The position numbers and the translations under genes are program-made. The notes under the pieces are model-generated. The model did no database searches. It was not told the origin of the DNA and saw only the letters and a program-made list of their open reading frames with translations. Below, piece by piece: positions 37,862 through 47,800 of a DNA stretch of 64,000 nt. Position 1 is the first letter of the stretch. Each line of letters starts with the position of its first letter. The stretch comes from Microbacterium thalli (lineage in GTDB: Bacteria; Actinomycetota; Actinomycetes; Actinomycetales; Microbacteriaceae), in the NCBI RefSeq assembly GCF_028737325.1, contig NZ_JAQZCH010000002.1, positions 248,001 through 312,000 on the forward strand. The letters run 5' to 3'.

Positions 37862-38590
37862 TCACCATCTCCCCCAGGCGACGTTGACCACGCCGAGCGC
37901 GGCGGGGCCTGCCGTCGACGTGCGCAGCACTGTGTCGCCGAGTCGCACGAGAGTGGCGCCGGCGCGGCGCAGTTCGTCGAGCTCCTCGGGCGAGATGCCG
38001 CCCTCAGGCCCGACGACCAGATCGACGTCGCCGTCGCCGAGATCGACCTCGCTCAGGCGCTCGGTGGCGGTGGGTTCGAGCACGAGCATGCGGGTGTGCT
38101 CGGCGCGCGCGACGAGCTCGCGTGTCGTCACGGGGGCGCCGACCGCCGGCAGCCACGGCCGGTGCGCCTGCTTCGCAGCCTCGCGCGCGATCGTCGTCCA
38201 GCGCTGCACGCCGCGCTCGAGCTTCGGTCCCGCCCATCGCGAGACGCTGCGCGCCGCCTGCCAGGGCACGATGCCGTCGACGCCGAGTTCGGTGCTCGCC
38301 TGCACCGCCAACTCGTCGCGATCGCCCTTGGCCAGAGCCTGGACGAGGGTCACGCGCCGGGCGGGCGCCGGCTGCTCGACGCGTGAGCGCACGATGACGC
38401 TCACGCGCTTGGGATCCACCGACGCCACCTCGCCCGTGACCCACACCCCCGCGCCGTCGCCGACCGTCACGGTCTCGCCCGCGCGCACCCGGCGGACGCC
38501 CGCCGCGTGATGCGCCTCGGCCCCGGTCAGGTCGACGGTCTCGCCCACGCCCGCCTGCAGCGGCGCATCGACGACGAAGTGCAGCGCCAC
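37862..38590 (-). CDS. rsmE: 16S rRNA (uracil-1498-N3)-methyltransferase RsmE
   Basis: 242 aa. PUA-like N-terminus (MALHFVVD, HHAAGVRRVRAGETV), then a SPOUT knot with QALAKGDRDELAVQASTELGVDGIVPW, VGPEGGISPEEL and LGDTVLRTSTAGPAALGVV. It methylates U1498 in the 16S rRNA decoding region. GTG 38590 starts 4 nt after the dnaJ stop, so the two are co-transcribed. Confidence 0.93.
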   Translation of the reverse strand: MALHFVVDAPLQAGVGETVDLTGAEAHHAAGVRRVRAGETVTVGDGAGVWVTGEVASVDPKRVSVIVRSRVEQPAPARRVTLVQALAKGDRDELAVQASTELGVDGIVPWQAARSVSRWAGPKLERGVQRWTTIAREAAKQAHRPWLPAVGAPVTTRELVARAEHTRMLVLEPTATERLSEVDLGDGDVDLVVGPEGGISPEELDELRRAGATLVRLGDTVLRTSTAGPAALGVVNVAWGRW

Positions 38591-38594
38591 CGGC

Positions 38595-39716
38595 TCAGCT
38601 GTTCCGGAAGCGGTCGCGCAGCTTCGCGAACATGCCCTGGTGGAACTCCGCGAGGTGCGGCGCGGGTGCCTTCGTACGCCGCTTGAGCTCCTCGATGAGC
38701 GCGCGCTCCTTCGCGTCCAGACGCGTGGGCGTCACGACGTGCACGCCGACTCGCAGGTCGCCGCGGGTGGAACCCCGCAGCGGCGTGATGCCACGGCCCT
38801 TGATCGTCAGGACGTCACCGGACTGCACGCCGGGCCTCAGCTCGAGCTCGACCGATCCATCGAGGGATTCGATCGTCGTCGTCGCACCCAGCACGGCGTC
38901 CGGCATCGACACCTCGAGGGTCGCGAGCAGGTCGTCGCCCTCCCGACTGAACACGTCGTGGGGTTCGACGGTGACCTCGAGGTAGAGGTCGCCGTTCGGA
39001 CCGCCCGCGGGGCCGACCTCGCCGGAGCCGGGCAGCTGCAACCGCAGGCCGGTCTCGACGCCGGCTGGGATGTCGAGCGAGACGGTGCGGCGGGCGCGGA
39101 CACGTCCCTGCCCCTGGCACGTGGTGCAGGGGTAGGGAATCGTCGTGCCGTAGCCCTGGCACACGTTGCACGGCTGAGAGGTGACGACGTTGCCGAGCAG
39201 GCTGCGCACCGTGCGCTGGACGTTGCCCGCACCGTGGCAGACGTCGCACGTCACCGGCTGCGTTCCCGGCTGGCAGCACGAGCCCTGGCAGGTGTCGCAG
39301 AGGACGGCCGTGTCGACCTCGATATCGCGGTGGACGCCGAAGACGACATCCCCCAGCTCGAGCGTCACGCGCACGAGGGCATCCTGCCCGCGCTCGCGCC
39401 GCGACCGCGGGCGTCCGGCACGCCCACCGCCGCCGGCTCCTCCGCCGAAGAACGTCTCGAAGATGTCGCTGAACCCGCCGAATCCGCCGGCGCCGCCGAA
39501 ACCACCGGCGGCGTCGCCGCCCATGTCGTAGCGCTGCCGCTGCTCAGGGTCGCTGAGCACGTCATAGGCGTGCGTCACGAGCTTGAAGCGCTCGGAAGCG
39601 TCCTCCCCCGGATTGACGTCGGGGTGCAGTTCGCGCGCGAGGCGTCGGTACGCCTTCTTGATCTCGTCGGGCGACGCGTCGCGCGCGACGCCCAGGACCT
39701 CGTAGTGGTCAGCCAC
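38595..39716 (-). CDS. dnaJ: Chaperone DnaJ
   Basis: 373 aa full-length type I DnaJ. J domain with HPD (31-33), Gly/Phe-rich region (about 68-105), four CxxCxGxG-type zinc motifs (CDTCQGSC variant, [24 protein letters not shown]) and a C-terminal substrate domain. The first zinc motif has Ser-Cys where Gly-x-Gly is usual. It stimulates DnaK; dnaK is not in the window, so this is the HrcA-linked second DnaJ (often called DnaJ2). GTG 39716 follows GGAAAGG. Confidence 0.95.
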   Translation of the reverse strand: MADHYEVLGVARDASPDEIKKAYRRLARELHPDVNPGEDASERFKLVTHAYDVLSDPEQRQRYDMGGDAAGGFGGAGGFGGFSDIFETFFGGGAGGGGRAGRPRSRRERGQDALVRVTLELGDVVFGVHRDIEVDTAVLCDTCQGSCCQPGTQPVTCDVCHGAGNVQRTVRSLLGNVVTSQPCNVCQGYGTTIPYPCTTCQGQGRVRARRTVSLDIPAGVETGLRLQLPGSGEVGPAGGPNGDLYLEVTVEPHDVFSREGDDLLATLEVSMPDAVLGATTTIESLDGSVELELRPGVQSGDVLTIKGRGITPLRGSTRGDLRVGVHVVTPTRLDAKERALIEELKRRTKAPAPHLAEFHQGMFAKLRDRFRNS

Positions 39717-39755
39717 GGATCGCCTTTCCGCCCGTGCGGGCGTGGATGGATACGG

Positions 39756-40793
39756 TCAGCGGGAGCTCTCGTCGTCTTCGAGCAGCCGGCTGAGATAGTG
39801 AGCGACGGCACGGACCGTCGCGAGGTTGGTCGGGTAGTCCATGCGCGTCGGCCCCATGAGACCGACGCGCGCATGCGAACCCGGCACGTCGTAGTCGCTC
39901 GTCACGACGGACGCTTCCGAGAGCCCGAAGGCCTCGTTCTCGCGGCCGATACGGGTGGCGACTCCCCGCTCGTCGGCGACCATCTCGCCCATCAGGCGCA
40001 GCAACGTCACCTGCTCCTCGATCGCCTCGAGCAGGGGGTAGATGCTGCCGCGGAAGTCGGCCTCGCGACGGGCGAGCGTGGCGGTGCCGGCCATGACGAG
40101 CCGGTCCTGCCGGAAGGTCTCGAGCTCTTCGACGAGGATGCGGGCGATCTCGCGCACGGCCTCGCCGATGGGATCGCCCGCGGACTGGCCTTCGGCCAGT
40201 GCCGACACCGCCTGCGACGCGTCACGGATCGAGCTGCCGGTCACGGCGGCCCGCAGCGTCGCCTTCGCGACGGCGAACTGCGCTTCGTCGAGCAGGGTCC
40301 GCACGACGCCGACCCGCTGCGAGACCCGCCCGGTGTCGGTCACCACGATCACGACGAGCCGTCCGCCGCCCAGGTCGACGAGCTCGAGGTGCGAGACCTG
40401 AGCCCGCGCGAACGAGGGGTACTGCACCATCGCGACCTGGCCGGTCAGTTGCGTGAGCGCCCGCACCGTGCGCACCAGCAGATCGTCGAGGTCCGACGGC
40501 CCGTCGAGGAAGGTCGCGATCGCCGAGCGCTGCGCCGAGCTGAGGGGACGCAGTCCCGCGAGGTGGTCGACGAAGACGCGGTAGCCCTTGTCGGTGGGCA
40601 CGCGACCCGACGACGTGTGCGGCGCCGCGATGAGGTCTTCGTCCTCGAGCAGAGCCATGTCGTTGCGGATCGTCGCCGCAGACACGCCGAAAGCGTGCCG
40701 CTCGACGATCGACTTGCTGCCGACCGGCTCGCGGGTATCGACATAGTCCTGCACGATCGCTCGCAGCACCTGCAGTCCGCGTTCCGAGACCAT
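39756..40793 (-). CDS. hrcA: Heat-inducible transcription repressor HrcA
   Basis: 345 aa. Winged-helix N-terminus (QDYVDTREPVGSKSIVERH, FGVSAATIRNDMALLEDEDLI), then a GAF-like dimer domain. HrcA binds CIRCE and represses chaperone genes; it needs GroEL for activity. ATG 40793 has GAGGAGGT 5-6 nt upstream. CIRCE sits at 40807-40831, directly before the Shine-Dalgarno, so hrcA-dnaJ-rsmE is autoregulated. Confidence 0.95.
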   Translation of the reverse strand: MVSERGLQVLRAIVQDYVDTREPVGSKSIVERHAFGVSAATIRNDMALLEDEDLIAAPHTSSGRVPTDKGYRVFVDHLAGLRPLSSAQRSAIATFLDGPSDLDDLLVRTVRALTQLTGQVAMVQYPSFARAQVSHLELVDLGGGRLVVIVVTDTGRVSQRVGVVRTLLDEAQFAVAKATLRAAVTGSSIRDASQAVSALAEGQSAGDPIGEAVREIARILVEELETFRQDRLVMAGTATLARREADFRGSIYPLLEAIEEQVTLLRLMGEMVADERGVATRIGRENEAFGLSEASVVTSDYDVPGSHARVGLMGPTRMDYPTNLATVRAVAHYLSRLLEDDESSR

Positions 40794-40806
40794 GTCACCT
40801 CCTCGC

Positions 40807-40831
40807 TGGCACTCGCTATAGCTGAGTGCCA
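40807..40831. promoter_or_regulatory. CIRCE operator of hrcA-dnaJ
   Basis: TGGCACTC-N9-GAGTGCCA, an 8-bp perfect inverted repeat with the canonical 9-nt spacer (consensus TTAGCACTC-N9-GAGTGCTAA). It lies between the -10 and the hrcA ribosome-binding site, covering the expected transcription start. Confidence 0.92.
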
Positions 40832-40837
40832 ATTCTA
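40832..40837 (-). promoter_or_regulatory. -10 hexamer for hrcA-dnaJ
   Basis: TAGAAT on the minus strand, immediately upstream of CIRCE, 39 nt before ATG 40793. Confidence 0.6.
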
Positions 40838-40868
40838 TCGCGAACGGAGGTGGGATCGCCGCCAGGAC

Positions 40869-42086
40869 TCACTCGGTGAGCGCACGCACGACGGCGTCGG
40901 CCATGAGACGACCGCGACGCGTGAGGATGACCCGACCGCGCACCGCCGCCGCTCCCTCGATGAGGCCGTCGGCGATGAGCGCCGCCACGTTGCGCCGGCC
41001 TTCCTCCTCGAGCTCGGCGACGGGCAGGCCGTCGACGATGCGGGTGCGCAGCAGCACGGACTCGAGGCGTCGAGCCGCGGCATCCGGTCGTTCCCGGCCC
41101 GCCGCGGGTGAGGCGTCCATCGCGAGGCGCTGGGCGTAGGCCGCGGGGTGCTTGACGTTCCACCAGCGCAGACCGCCGACGTGGCTGTGAGCACCGGGCC
41201 CGTAGCCCCACCAGTCGGTGCCGCGCCAATACGCGAGGTTGTGGCGCGACCTCTGATCCGGCGAGGTCGCCCAGTTCGACACCTCGTACCAGGAGTACCC
41301 CGCGGCCGCGAGCAACGCGTCGGCCGTCTCGTACATGTCGGCCTGCAGGTCGTCGTCCGGAGCCGGCACCTCGCCGCGCCGGATCTGGCGTTCGAGCTTC
41401 GTCCCGTCCTCGATGATCAGGGCGTACGCCGAGACATGATCGGGCGCGAGAGCGACGGCCGTCTCGACGGATCGACGCCAGTCCGCGAGGCTCTCCCCCG
41501 GCGCGCCGTAGATGAGGTCGAGCGACACGTCCAGCCCCGCCGAGCGCGCCGCCGACACCGCCGTCGACACGTTCGCGGGGTCATGCGTGCGATCCAACGC
41601 GGCCAGCACGTGCGGCACCGCGGACTGCATCCCGATCGACAGGCGCGTCACTCCGGCCCCGGCGAGTTCCTCAGCGACCGCGGGCGTCATCGTGTCGGGG
41701 TTGGCCTCGACCGTGACCTCGGCCCCCGGCGCGATGCCGAAGGTGTCGCGCACGCCGGCGAGCATGCGCGCGAGGTCCCCCGGCGGCAGCAGCGTCGGCG
41801 TGCCACCACCGAAGAAGACGGTCGCGGCGGGGCGGCGGGAACCGCGCGTGTCGAGTACCCGCGCCGACAGCGCGATCTCGCGCAACACCTCATCGGCGTA
41901 CGCGTCCTGGCGCGCTCCGCGCAGCTCGGTGGCGGTGTAGGTGTTGAAGTCGCAGTACCCGCAGCGCACCCGGCAGAACGGCACGTGCAGGTACACGCCG
42001 AAGTCGATGTCGGGCGAGACGACGAGGTCGTCGGGCAGAGCTCCGTCGGCGGGAGCGGGATCGCCGAGGGGCAGTGCTGAACCCAT
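40869..42086 (-). CDS. hemW: Radical SAM heme chaperone HemW (HemN-like)
   Basis: 405 aa. The [4Fe-4S] motif is C38-x3-C42-x2-C45 in PFCRVRCGYCDF; no HemN-type extra Cys directly follows, as expected for HemW. GGGTPTLLP, TVEANPDT and LSIGMQSA are typical. HemW binds and delivers heme rather than oxidising coproporphyrinogen; older annotation as oxygen-independent coproporphyrinogen oxidase is likely wrong. ATG 42086 overlaps the DUF1990 stop as TGATG. Confidence 0.92.
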   Translation of the reverse strand: MGSALPLGDPAPADGALPDDLVVSPDIDFGVYLHVPFCRVRCGYCDFNTYTATELRGARQDAYADEVLREIALSARVLDTRGSRRPAATVFFGGGTPTLLPPGDLARMLAGVRDTFGIAPGAEVTVEANPDTMTPAVAEELAGAGVTRLSIGMQSAVPHVLAALDRTHDPANVSTAVSAARSAGLDVSLDLIYGAPGESLADWRRSVETAVALAPDHVSAYALIIEDGTKLERQIRRGEVPAPDDDLQADMYETADALLAAAGYSWYEVSNWATSPDQRSRHNLAYWRGTDWWGYGPGAHSHVGGLRWWNVKHPAAYAQRLAMDASPAAGRERPDAAARRLESVLLRTRIVDGLPVAELEEEGRRNVAALIADGLIEGAAAVRGRVILTRRGRLMADAVVRALTE

Positions 42087-42745
42087 CAGGACCCGGGGGT
42101 GGCGTACAACGGCGAGATCGCGCGCAGGTAACCCTGGAACAGCAGGCGACGGCGGCGGCGGACGAAGGCCGGCAGCATCCGGTACAGCATCGCGGTGGGC
42201 CGGTCGAAGGCGCGCACGACGAACCACACCTCGTCGTTGTCGCGCCACTCGAGCAGGAACGACTCCTCGCCACTGACGACGGAGCCGTCGACCGTGCCGA
42301 GGGCGAACGCGACGCGGCGCGGCTCCTCGTCGACGAAGATCACGCGCAGCTCGCCGTCCGCGCTGTGCCCCGCGACCCGGCCGTGGACGCGCAGCGTCGT
42401 GCCCGCTCCGACGTACGGGGTGCCGTCGGCGTCGAAGCGCTGCTCGTGCTCGAGGCTGCTGGGAGCGACCGCGTTGCCCTCGTCGTCGAACGCGACGCCC
42501 GTGTACATGGGGCCGGACGCCGGTCGCACGTCGGTGACGCGCAGGCCCGCTCCGCGCAGCGCGCTCCACGACATCAGCAGGTCGGCGGCGGTGTCGAAGC
42601 GCGCTTGTCCGCTGCCGATGCGCCACGCGTCCTCGGCGGGGATGCTGCGCTCGGGCGGGTAGGCCATCAGGTCGTGAGCCCGGGTCGCCCCGACCGCCGC
42701 GTAGTCGACGGTCTCGTCACGGAAGGTCCCGCGTCGGTGATGCAT
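42086..42745 (-). CDS. DUF1990 domain-containing protein
   Basis: 219 aa. The sequence YAAVGATRAHDLMAYPP, GSGQARFDTAADLLMSW and the C-terminal LLEWRDNDEVWFVVRAFDRPTAMLYRMLPAFVRR match the DUF1990 family, which has an SRPBCC-like predicted fold and no known activity. ATG 42745 has GAGGAGAG 5-6 nt upstream. It lies between lepA (26 nt away) and hemW (TGATG overlap), so it is part of that operon. Confidence 0.82.
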   Translation of the reverse strand: MHHRRGTFRDETVDYAAVGATRAHDLMAYPPERSIPAEDAWRIGSGQARFDTAADLLMSWSALRGAGLRVTDVRPASGPMYTGVAFDDEGNAVAPSSLEHEQRFDADGTPYVGAGTTLRVHGRVAGHSADGELRVIFVDEEPRRVAFALGTVDGSVVSGEESFLLEWRDNDEVWFVVRAFDRPTAMLYRMLPAFVRRRRRLLFQGYLRAISPLYATPGS

Positions 42746-42771
42746 CGCTCTCCTCGTGGATCCGGTGGGGA

Positions 42772-44622
42772 CTACTTCTTGTCCTTGCCCTCGACGTCGC
42801 CCGAGAGCGCCGCGATGAAGGCTTCCTGGGGCACTTCGACCCGCCCGACCATCTTCATGCGCTTCTTGCCCTCTTTCTGCTTTTCGAGGAGCTTGCGCTT
42901 ACGGGTGATGTCACCGCCGTAGCACTTCGCGAGAACGTCCTTGCGGATGGCGCGGATGTTCTCGCGCGCGATGATGCGCGCACCGATGGCGGCCTGGATG
43001 GGCACCTCGAACTGCTGACGCGGGATGAGCTTGCGCAGCCGCTCGGTCATCATCGTGCCGTACGCATAAGCCTTCTCACGATGCACGATCGAGCTGAAGG
43101 CATCCACCTTCTCGCCCTGCAACAGGATGTCGACCTTCACCAGGTCGGCGGTCTGCGACCCGGCCGGCTCGTAGTCGAGGCTGGCGTAGCCCTGCGTGCG
43201 CGACTTGAGGTGGTCGAAGAAGTCGAAGACAATCTCGCCGAGGGGCATGTTGTACCGCAGCTCGACGCGGTCCTCGCTGAGGTAGTCCATGCCCAGGAGC
43301 GTTCCGCGACGCGACTGGCACAGTTCCATGACCGTGCCCACGTAGTCCTTCGGGGCGAGGATGCCGACCTTGACGACCGGCTCCGACACCTCCGCGACGC
43401 GCCCGTCGGGGTACTCGCTCGGGTTGGTCACGACGACCGTCTCGCCCGTGTCGGTTGCGACCTCGTAGGTCACCGACGGTGCGGTCGTGATGAGGTCGAG
43501 GCCGAACTCGCGCGAGAGCCGCTCGGTGATGATCTCGAGGTGCAGAAGGCCGAGGAAGCCGCACCGGAACCCGAAGCCGAGCGCCACCGATGTCTCGGGC
43601 TCGTACTGCAGCGAAGCGTCAGAGAGCTTGAGCTTGTCGAGCGCTTCGCGCAGGTCGCCGTAATCACTGCCGTCGATCGGGTAGATACCCGAGAAGACCA
43701 TGGGCTTCGGGTCGGTGTACCCGGGCAGGGCGTCGGTCGCCGGCTTGCGGTGGTTGGTGATGGTGTCACCGACCTTCGATTGACGCACATCCTTCACGCC
43801 GGTGATCAGGTAGCCCACCTCGCCGACGCCCAGACCCTTCGTGGGGATCGGCTCGGGGCTCGACACACCGATCTCGAGCAGCTCGTGCGTCGCGCGCGTC
43901 GACATCATCTGGATGCGCTCGCGCGGCTCGAGCTTGCCGTCGACCATGCGGACGTAGGTGACGACGCCGCGATAGGCGTCGTACACCGAGTCGAAGATCA
44001 TGGCGCGTGCCGGGGCGGCAGGGTCGCCGACGGGCGCGGGGATGCGGTCGACGATGCGGTCGAGCAGATCCTCGACGCCCATGCCGGTCTTGCCGCTGAC
44101 GCGGAGCACGTCCGCCGGGTCGCCGCCGATGAGGTTCGCGAGCTCCGCCGCGTACTTCTCGGGGTCAGCGGCGGGAAGGTCGATCTTGTTCAAGACCGGG
44201 ATGATCTGCAGATCGTTCTCGAGCGCGAGGTACAGGTTCGCGAGGGTCTGAGCCTCGATGCCCTGTGCGGCGTCGACGAGCAGGACAGCACCCTCGCACG
44301 CGGCGAGGGAGCGGCTGACCTCGTAGGTGAAGTCGACGTGGCCGGGCGTGTCGATCATGTTGAGGGCGAACGTGCCGGCGTCCTTCGACCACGGCATCCG
44401 GACGGCCTGGCTCTTGATCGTGATGCCGCGCTCACGCTCGATGTCCATGCGATCGAGGTACTGGGCACGCATATCGCGGTCGGCGACAACGCCGGTGATC
44501 TGCAGCATCCGGTCGGCGAGGGTCGACTTGCCATGGTCGATGTGGGCGATGATGCAGAAGTTGCGGATTTGCTCGGGCGGCGTGGCGGCGGGCGCGAGCG
44601 GCTGAAGTGCGCGCGGAGACAT
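42772..44622 (-). CDS. lepA: Elongation factor 4 (LepA)
   Basis: 616 aa, full length. [15 protein letters not shown] (G1), [10 protein letters not shown] (G2), DTPGHVDF (G3), [10 protein letters not shown] (G4), and the unique LepA C-terminal domain ending in [17 protein letters not shown] ribosomal GTPase linked to back-translocation and translation initiation. ATG 44622 lies 9 nt after TAGACT, leaving essentially no leader. First gene of the lepA to era cluster. Confidence 0.96.
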   Translation of the reverse strand: MSPRALQPLAPAATPPEQIRNFCIIAHIDHGKSTLADRMLQITGVVADRDMRAQYLDRMDIERERGITIKSQAVRMPWSKDAGTFALNMIDTPGHVDFTYEVSRSLAACEGAVLLVDAAQGIEAQTLANLYLALENDLQIIPVLNKIDLPAADPEKYAAELANLIGGDPADVLRVSGKTGMGVEDLLDRIVDRIPAPVGDPAAPARAMIFDSVYDAYRGVVTYVRMVDGKLEPRERIQMMSTRATHELLEIGVSSPEPIPTKGLGVGEVGYLITGVKDVRQSKVGDTITNHRKPATDALPGYTDPKPMVFSGIYPIDGSDYGDLREALDKLKLSDASLQYEPETSVALGFGFRCGFLGLLHLEIITERLSREFGLDLITTAPSVTYEVATDTGETVVVTNPSEYPDGRVAEVSEPVVKVGILAPKDYVGTVMELCQSRRGTLLGMDYLSEDRVELRYNMPLGEIVFDFFDHLKSRTQGYASLDYEPAGSQTADLVKVDILLQGEKVDAFSSIVHREKAYAYGTMMTERLRKLIPRQQFEVPIQAAIGARIIARENIRAIRKDVLAKCYGGDITRKRKLLEKQKEGKKRMKMVGRVEVPQEAFIAALSGDVEGKDKK

Positions 44623-44631
44623 GTCCTGGGA

Positions 44632-44637
44632 AGTCTA
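44632..44637 (-). promoter_or_regulatory. -10 hexamer for lepA
   Basis: TAGACT on the minus strand, 9 nt before ATG 44622; near-leaderless. Confidence 0.45.
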
Positions 44638-44844
44638 CCCGGGGCCCCGACGCTCGACACCCGCGGCCGTTCGACGCGCGGGAGAATACGTCGTCGGATG
44701 CCGGACACGCCAGCAATCCGTCGGGTGAAAAACAATTAACCATCCCGCTACTTGCCGAACACGTCGATCGCGTCGAATGCTCAGTGCGGCGGCCGGCGGT
44801 TGCGCGAACTCACCGCGCCCGGTCCGCTTCCCCCGGAGAGCACC

Positions 44845-47800
44845 GTGATCACAGCAGACCCCGTCGCGCCCGCGCGACGACCGTGGCAGAGATGGACGGC
44901 ATCGAGCGCCGCCCTCGCGATGGCGATGGGAGGTGTGAGCCTCGGCGCGATGCCCGCCACGGCGGCCGTGTCGCCCGACGCGGCCGTCGTCATCGACGAG
45001 ATCTACGGGGGCGGCGGCAACAGCGGTGCGCCGCTGAACCGCGACTTCATCGAGCTGCGCAACACCTCGGATGCAGCCGTCTCGCTCGACGGCTGGAGTG
45101 TCCAGTACACCTCGGCGGCCGGCGGCGCCGGATCATCGCGCTGGCAGGCGACCTCGCTCAGCGGCGAGGCGATCGCCCCGGGCGGCTCGTTGCTGGTCGG
45201 CCAGGCGTTCGGCACGAACCGCGATCTGCCGAGCTTCGCCGCTGACGTCGAGGGCACGATCGCGATGAGCGGGACCGGCGGAAAGGTCGCGCTCGTTCGC
45301 GGCACCGATCCGATCGTCGGCGCCACGGGTGTGGCTGCCCTCGAGAACGTCGTCGACGTCGTCGGCTGGGGCGCCGCGACGGACTTCGCGGGCACTGCCG
45401 CGCCGGCGACGACCAACAGCACGAGCGTTGCGCGCGACGCGGACGCCACGAACACGGGCGACAACGGCGCCGACTTCCGCGTCGGCGCTCCGACGCCGCG
45501 GGGCGCTGCGCCCGCCGAGCCGACGGATCCCACGGAGCCGGCCGAGCCCACGGATCCCACGGAGCCCACGGAGCCCACGGAGCCGGAGCAGCCCGCGGAA
45601 CCCGCCGTCGTCACCATCGCCGACATCCAGGGAACGGGCGGCCGTTCACCCCTGGCCGGACAGACGGTCACGACGGAGGGCATCGTCACGGCGCACTACC
45701 CCACGGGCGGGTACAACGGGTACGTCATCCAGACGGGCGGCACCGGCGGCGCGATCGACGTGGCGACGCATCGGGCGTCCGACGCCGTCTTCGTGTACTC
45801 CCCCGCGGCCGTCGGAGAGGTCTCGCTCGGCAGCACGGTGCGCGTCACCGGCGTCGTCGGTGACTACTTCGGTCTGACGCAGCTCACCGTCGGCCCCGGC
45901 AGTGCTACCGCGATAGCCGCTGCGGCGCCGGTTCTCCCCGCCACGGTCGCGTGGACGACCGACGATGCACAGCGGCAGTCGCTCGAGTCGATGCTCATCC
46001 AGCCGCAGGGCGACTTCGTCGTCGCCGACAACTACAACCTCAACCGTTTCGGCGAGCTCGTGCTTGCGACGGGCACCGAGCCGCTCCGCCAGCCGACGGA
46101 TGTCGCTCGCCCCGGTTCCGCCGAGGCGGCGGCCGTCGCCGCCGACAACGCCGCCCGGCGGGTCGTCCTCGACGACGGGTCGTCGACGAACCTCGGCGCG
46201 GCCGGTGCCACGCCGCCGTACATCTCGACCGCCGACCCCATCCGCGTCGGCGCACCGGTGGCGTTCGATGCACCGGTGATCCTCGACTATCGCAACAATG
46301 CGTGGAAACTGAGCCCCGTACGGTACATCGTCGCCGGTGAGAACCGCGACGACGACATCACCGTCGAGAACACCCGAACCACCCGGCCGGCGGAGGTCGG
46401 CGGTGACGTCTCGGTCGCATCGTTCAACGTGCTGAACTACTTCACGACGCTGGGCGTCGAGGACACCTCCTGCGAGGCCTACACCGACCGCGAAGGCAAC
46501 GGCACGAACGTCCGGGGCGGCTGCGACCAGCGCGGCGCATGGGATGCGGCATCCTTCGAACGTCAGCAGGAGAAGATCGTCGCCGCCATCAACGCGCTCG
46601 ACGCCTCGGTGGTCGGTCTCATGGAGATCGAGGACTCCGCACGCCTCGGCGAGCGGGCCGACGAGGCGACCGCGTCCCTCGTCGCGGCGCTCAATGCCGC
46701 GGCCGGCACGGAGCGCTGGGCGTTCGTGCCGTCTTCGGACGAGCTCCCGGATGCCGCGGGGCGCGACGTCATCACGAACGCGATCATCTACCAGCCGAGC
46801 GATGTCGAACGCGTCGGTGACGCCCGCGCGCTCGGCACGGAGTCGGACGCCGGTGAGGCATTCCAGAACGCACGGGCCCCGATCGCTCAGGCCTTCGAGC
46901 CCGTCGACGGCGGCGAGCCGTTCCTCTTCGCGGTGAACCACTTCAAGTCGAAGGGCTCGGCGGGCCCCTGGGCCGGAGACGCGGACGCCGGTGACGGCCA
47001 GGGCGCGTCGAATGAGTCGCGGGTGCGCCAGGCCCGTTCCCTCGATGCCTGGGTGGAGCGGATCCAGGGCGACGTGGAGTCGGTCCTGCTGGCGGGAGAC
47101 TTCAACGCCTACTCGCAGGAGGACCCGATGCAGGTCTTCTACGAGTCGGGATATGTCGACGCGGGCATCGCCTTCGACGTGACCGACACCAGCTACGTGT
47201 TCCAGGAGCTCTCGGGCTCGCTCGACCACGTCCTCATGAACGAGGCAGCTTACGACCGTGCCACGGGCGCCGATGTGTGGAACATCAACGCGGGCGAGTC
47301 GATCTTCCTGGAGTACAGCCGGTACAACTCCTTCCCGGTGGACTTCCACGAGGGCGGCCCGTACCGCTCATCGGACCACGATCCGGTCAAGGTCGGCCTC
47401 TCGGCGGAAGCTTCGGCCCCCGTCGAACCGATCGATCTGACGCTGCTCGGGATCAACGACTTCCACGGACGCATCGCGGGCATCACGCCGCCCAAGCCCG
47501 CCGTGGGAGAGACCAAGGCGCAGCCGGAGATTCCCGGCACGGTCGGGTTCGCCGGCACCATCGAGGAGCTCCGCGCCGACGCACCGGAGGCGATCCTGCT
47601 GTCGGCCGGTGACAACATCGGGGCCTCGCTCCCCGCTTCGTCGCTGGCGCAGGACGCACCGACGATCGACGTGCTCAACGCGCTCGAGCTGCGCGCGAGC
47701 GCCGTGGGCAACCACGAGTTCGACCGCGGCTTCGCCGACCTGGGCGACCGCGTCATCCCCAGCGCGGACTTCTCGCACCTCGGCGCGAACGTCTACGCGA

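Noticed and set aside
44752..44844. Upstream TTG start for the large nuclease
   Set aside because: Would put about 31 polar residues before the signal peptide; GTG 44845 has a Shine-Dalgarno and a proper signal sequence.
45518..45600. Minisatellite or CRISPR-like repeat
   Set aside because: The repeats are in frame and encode a Thr-Glu-Pro linker inside the nuclease gene.
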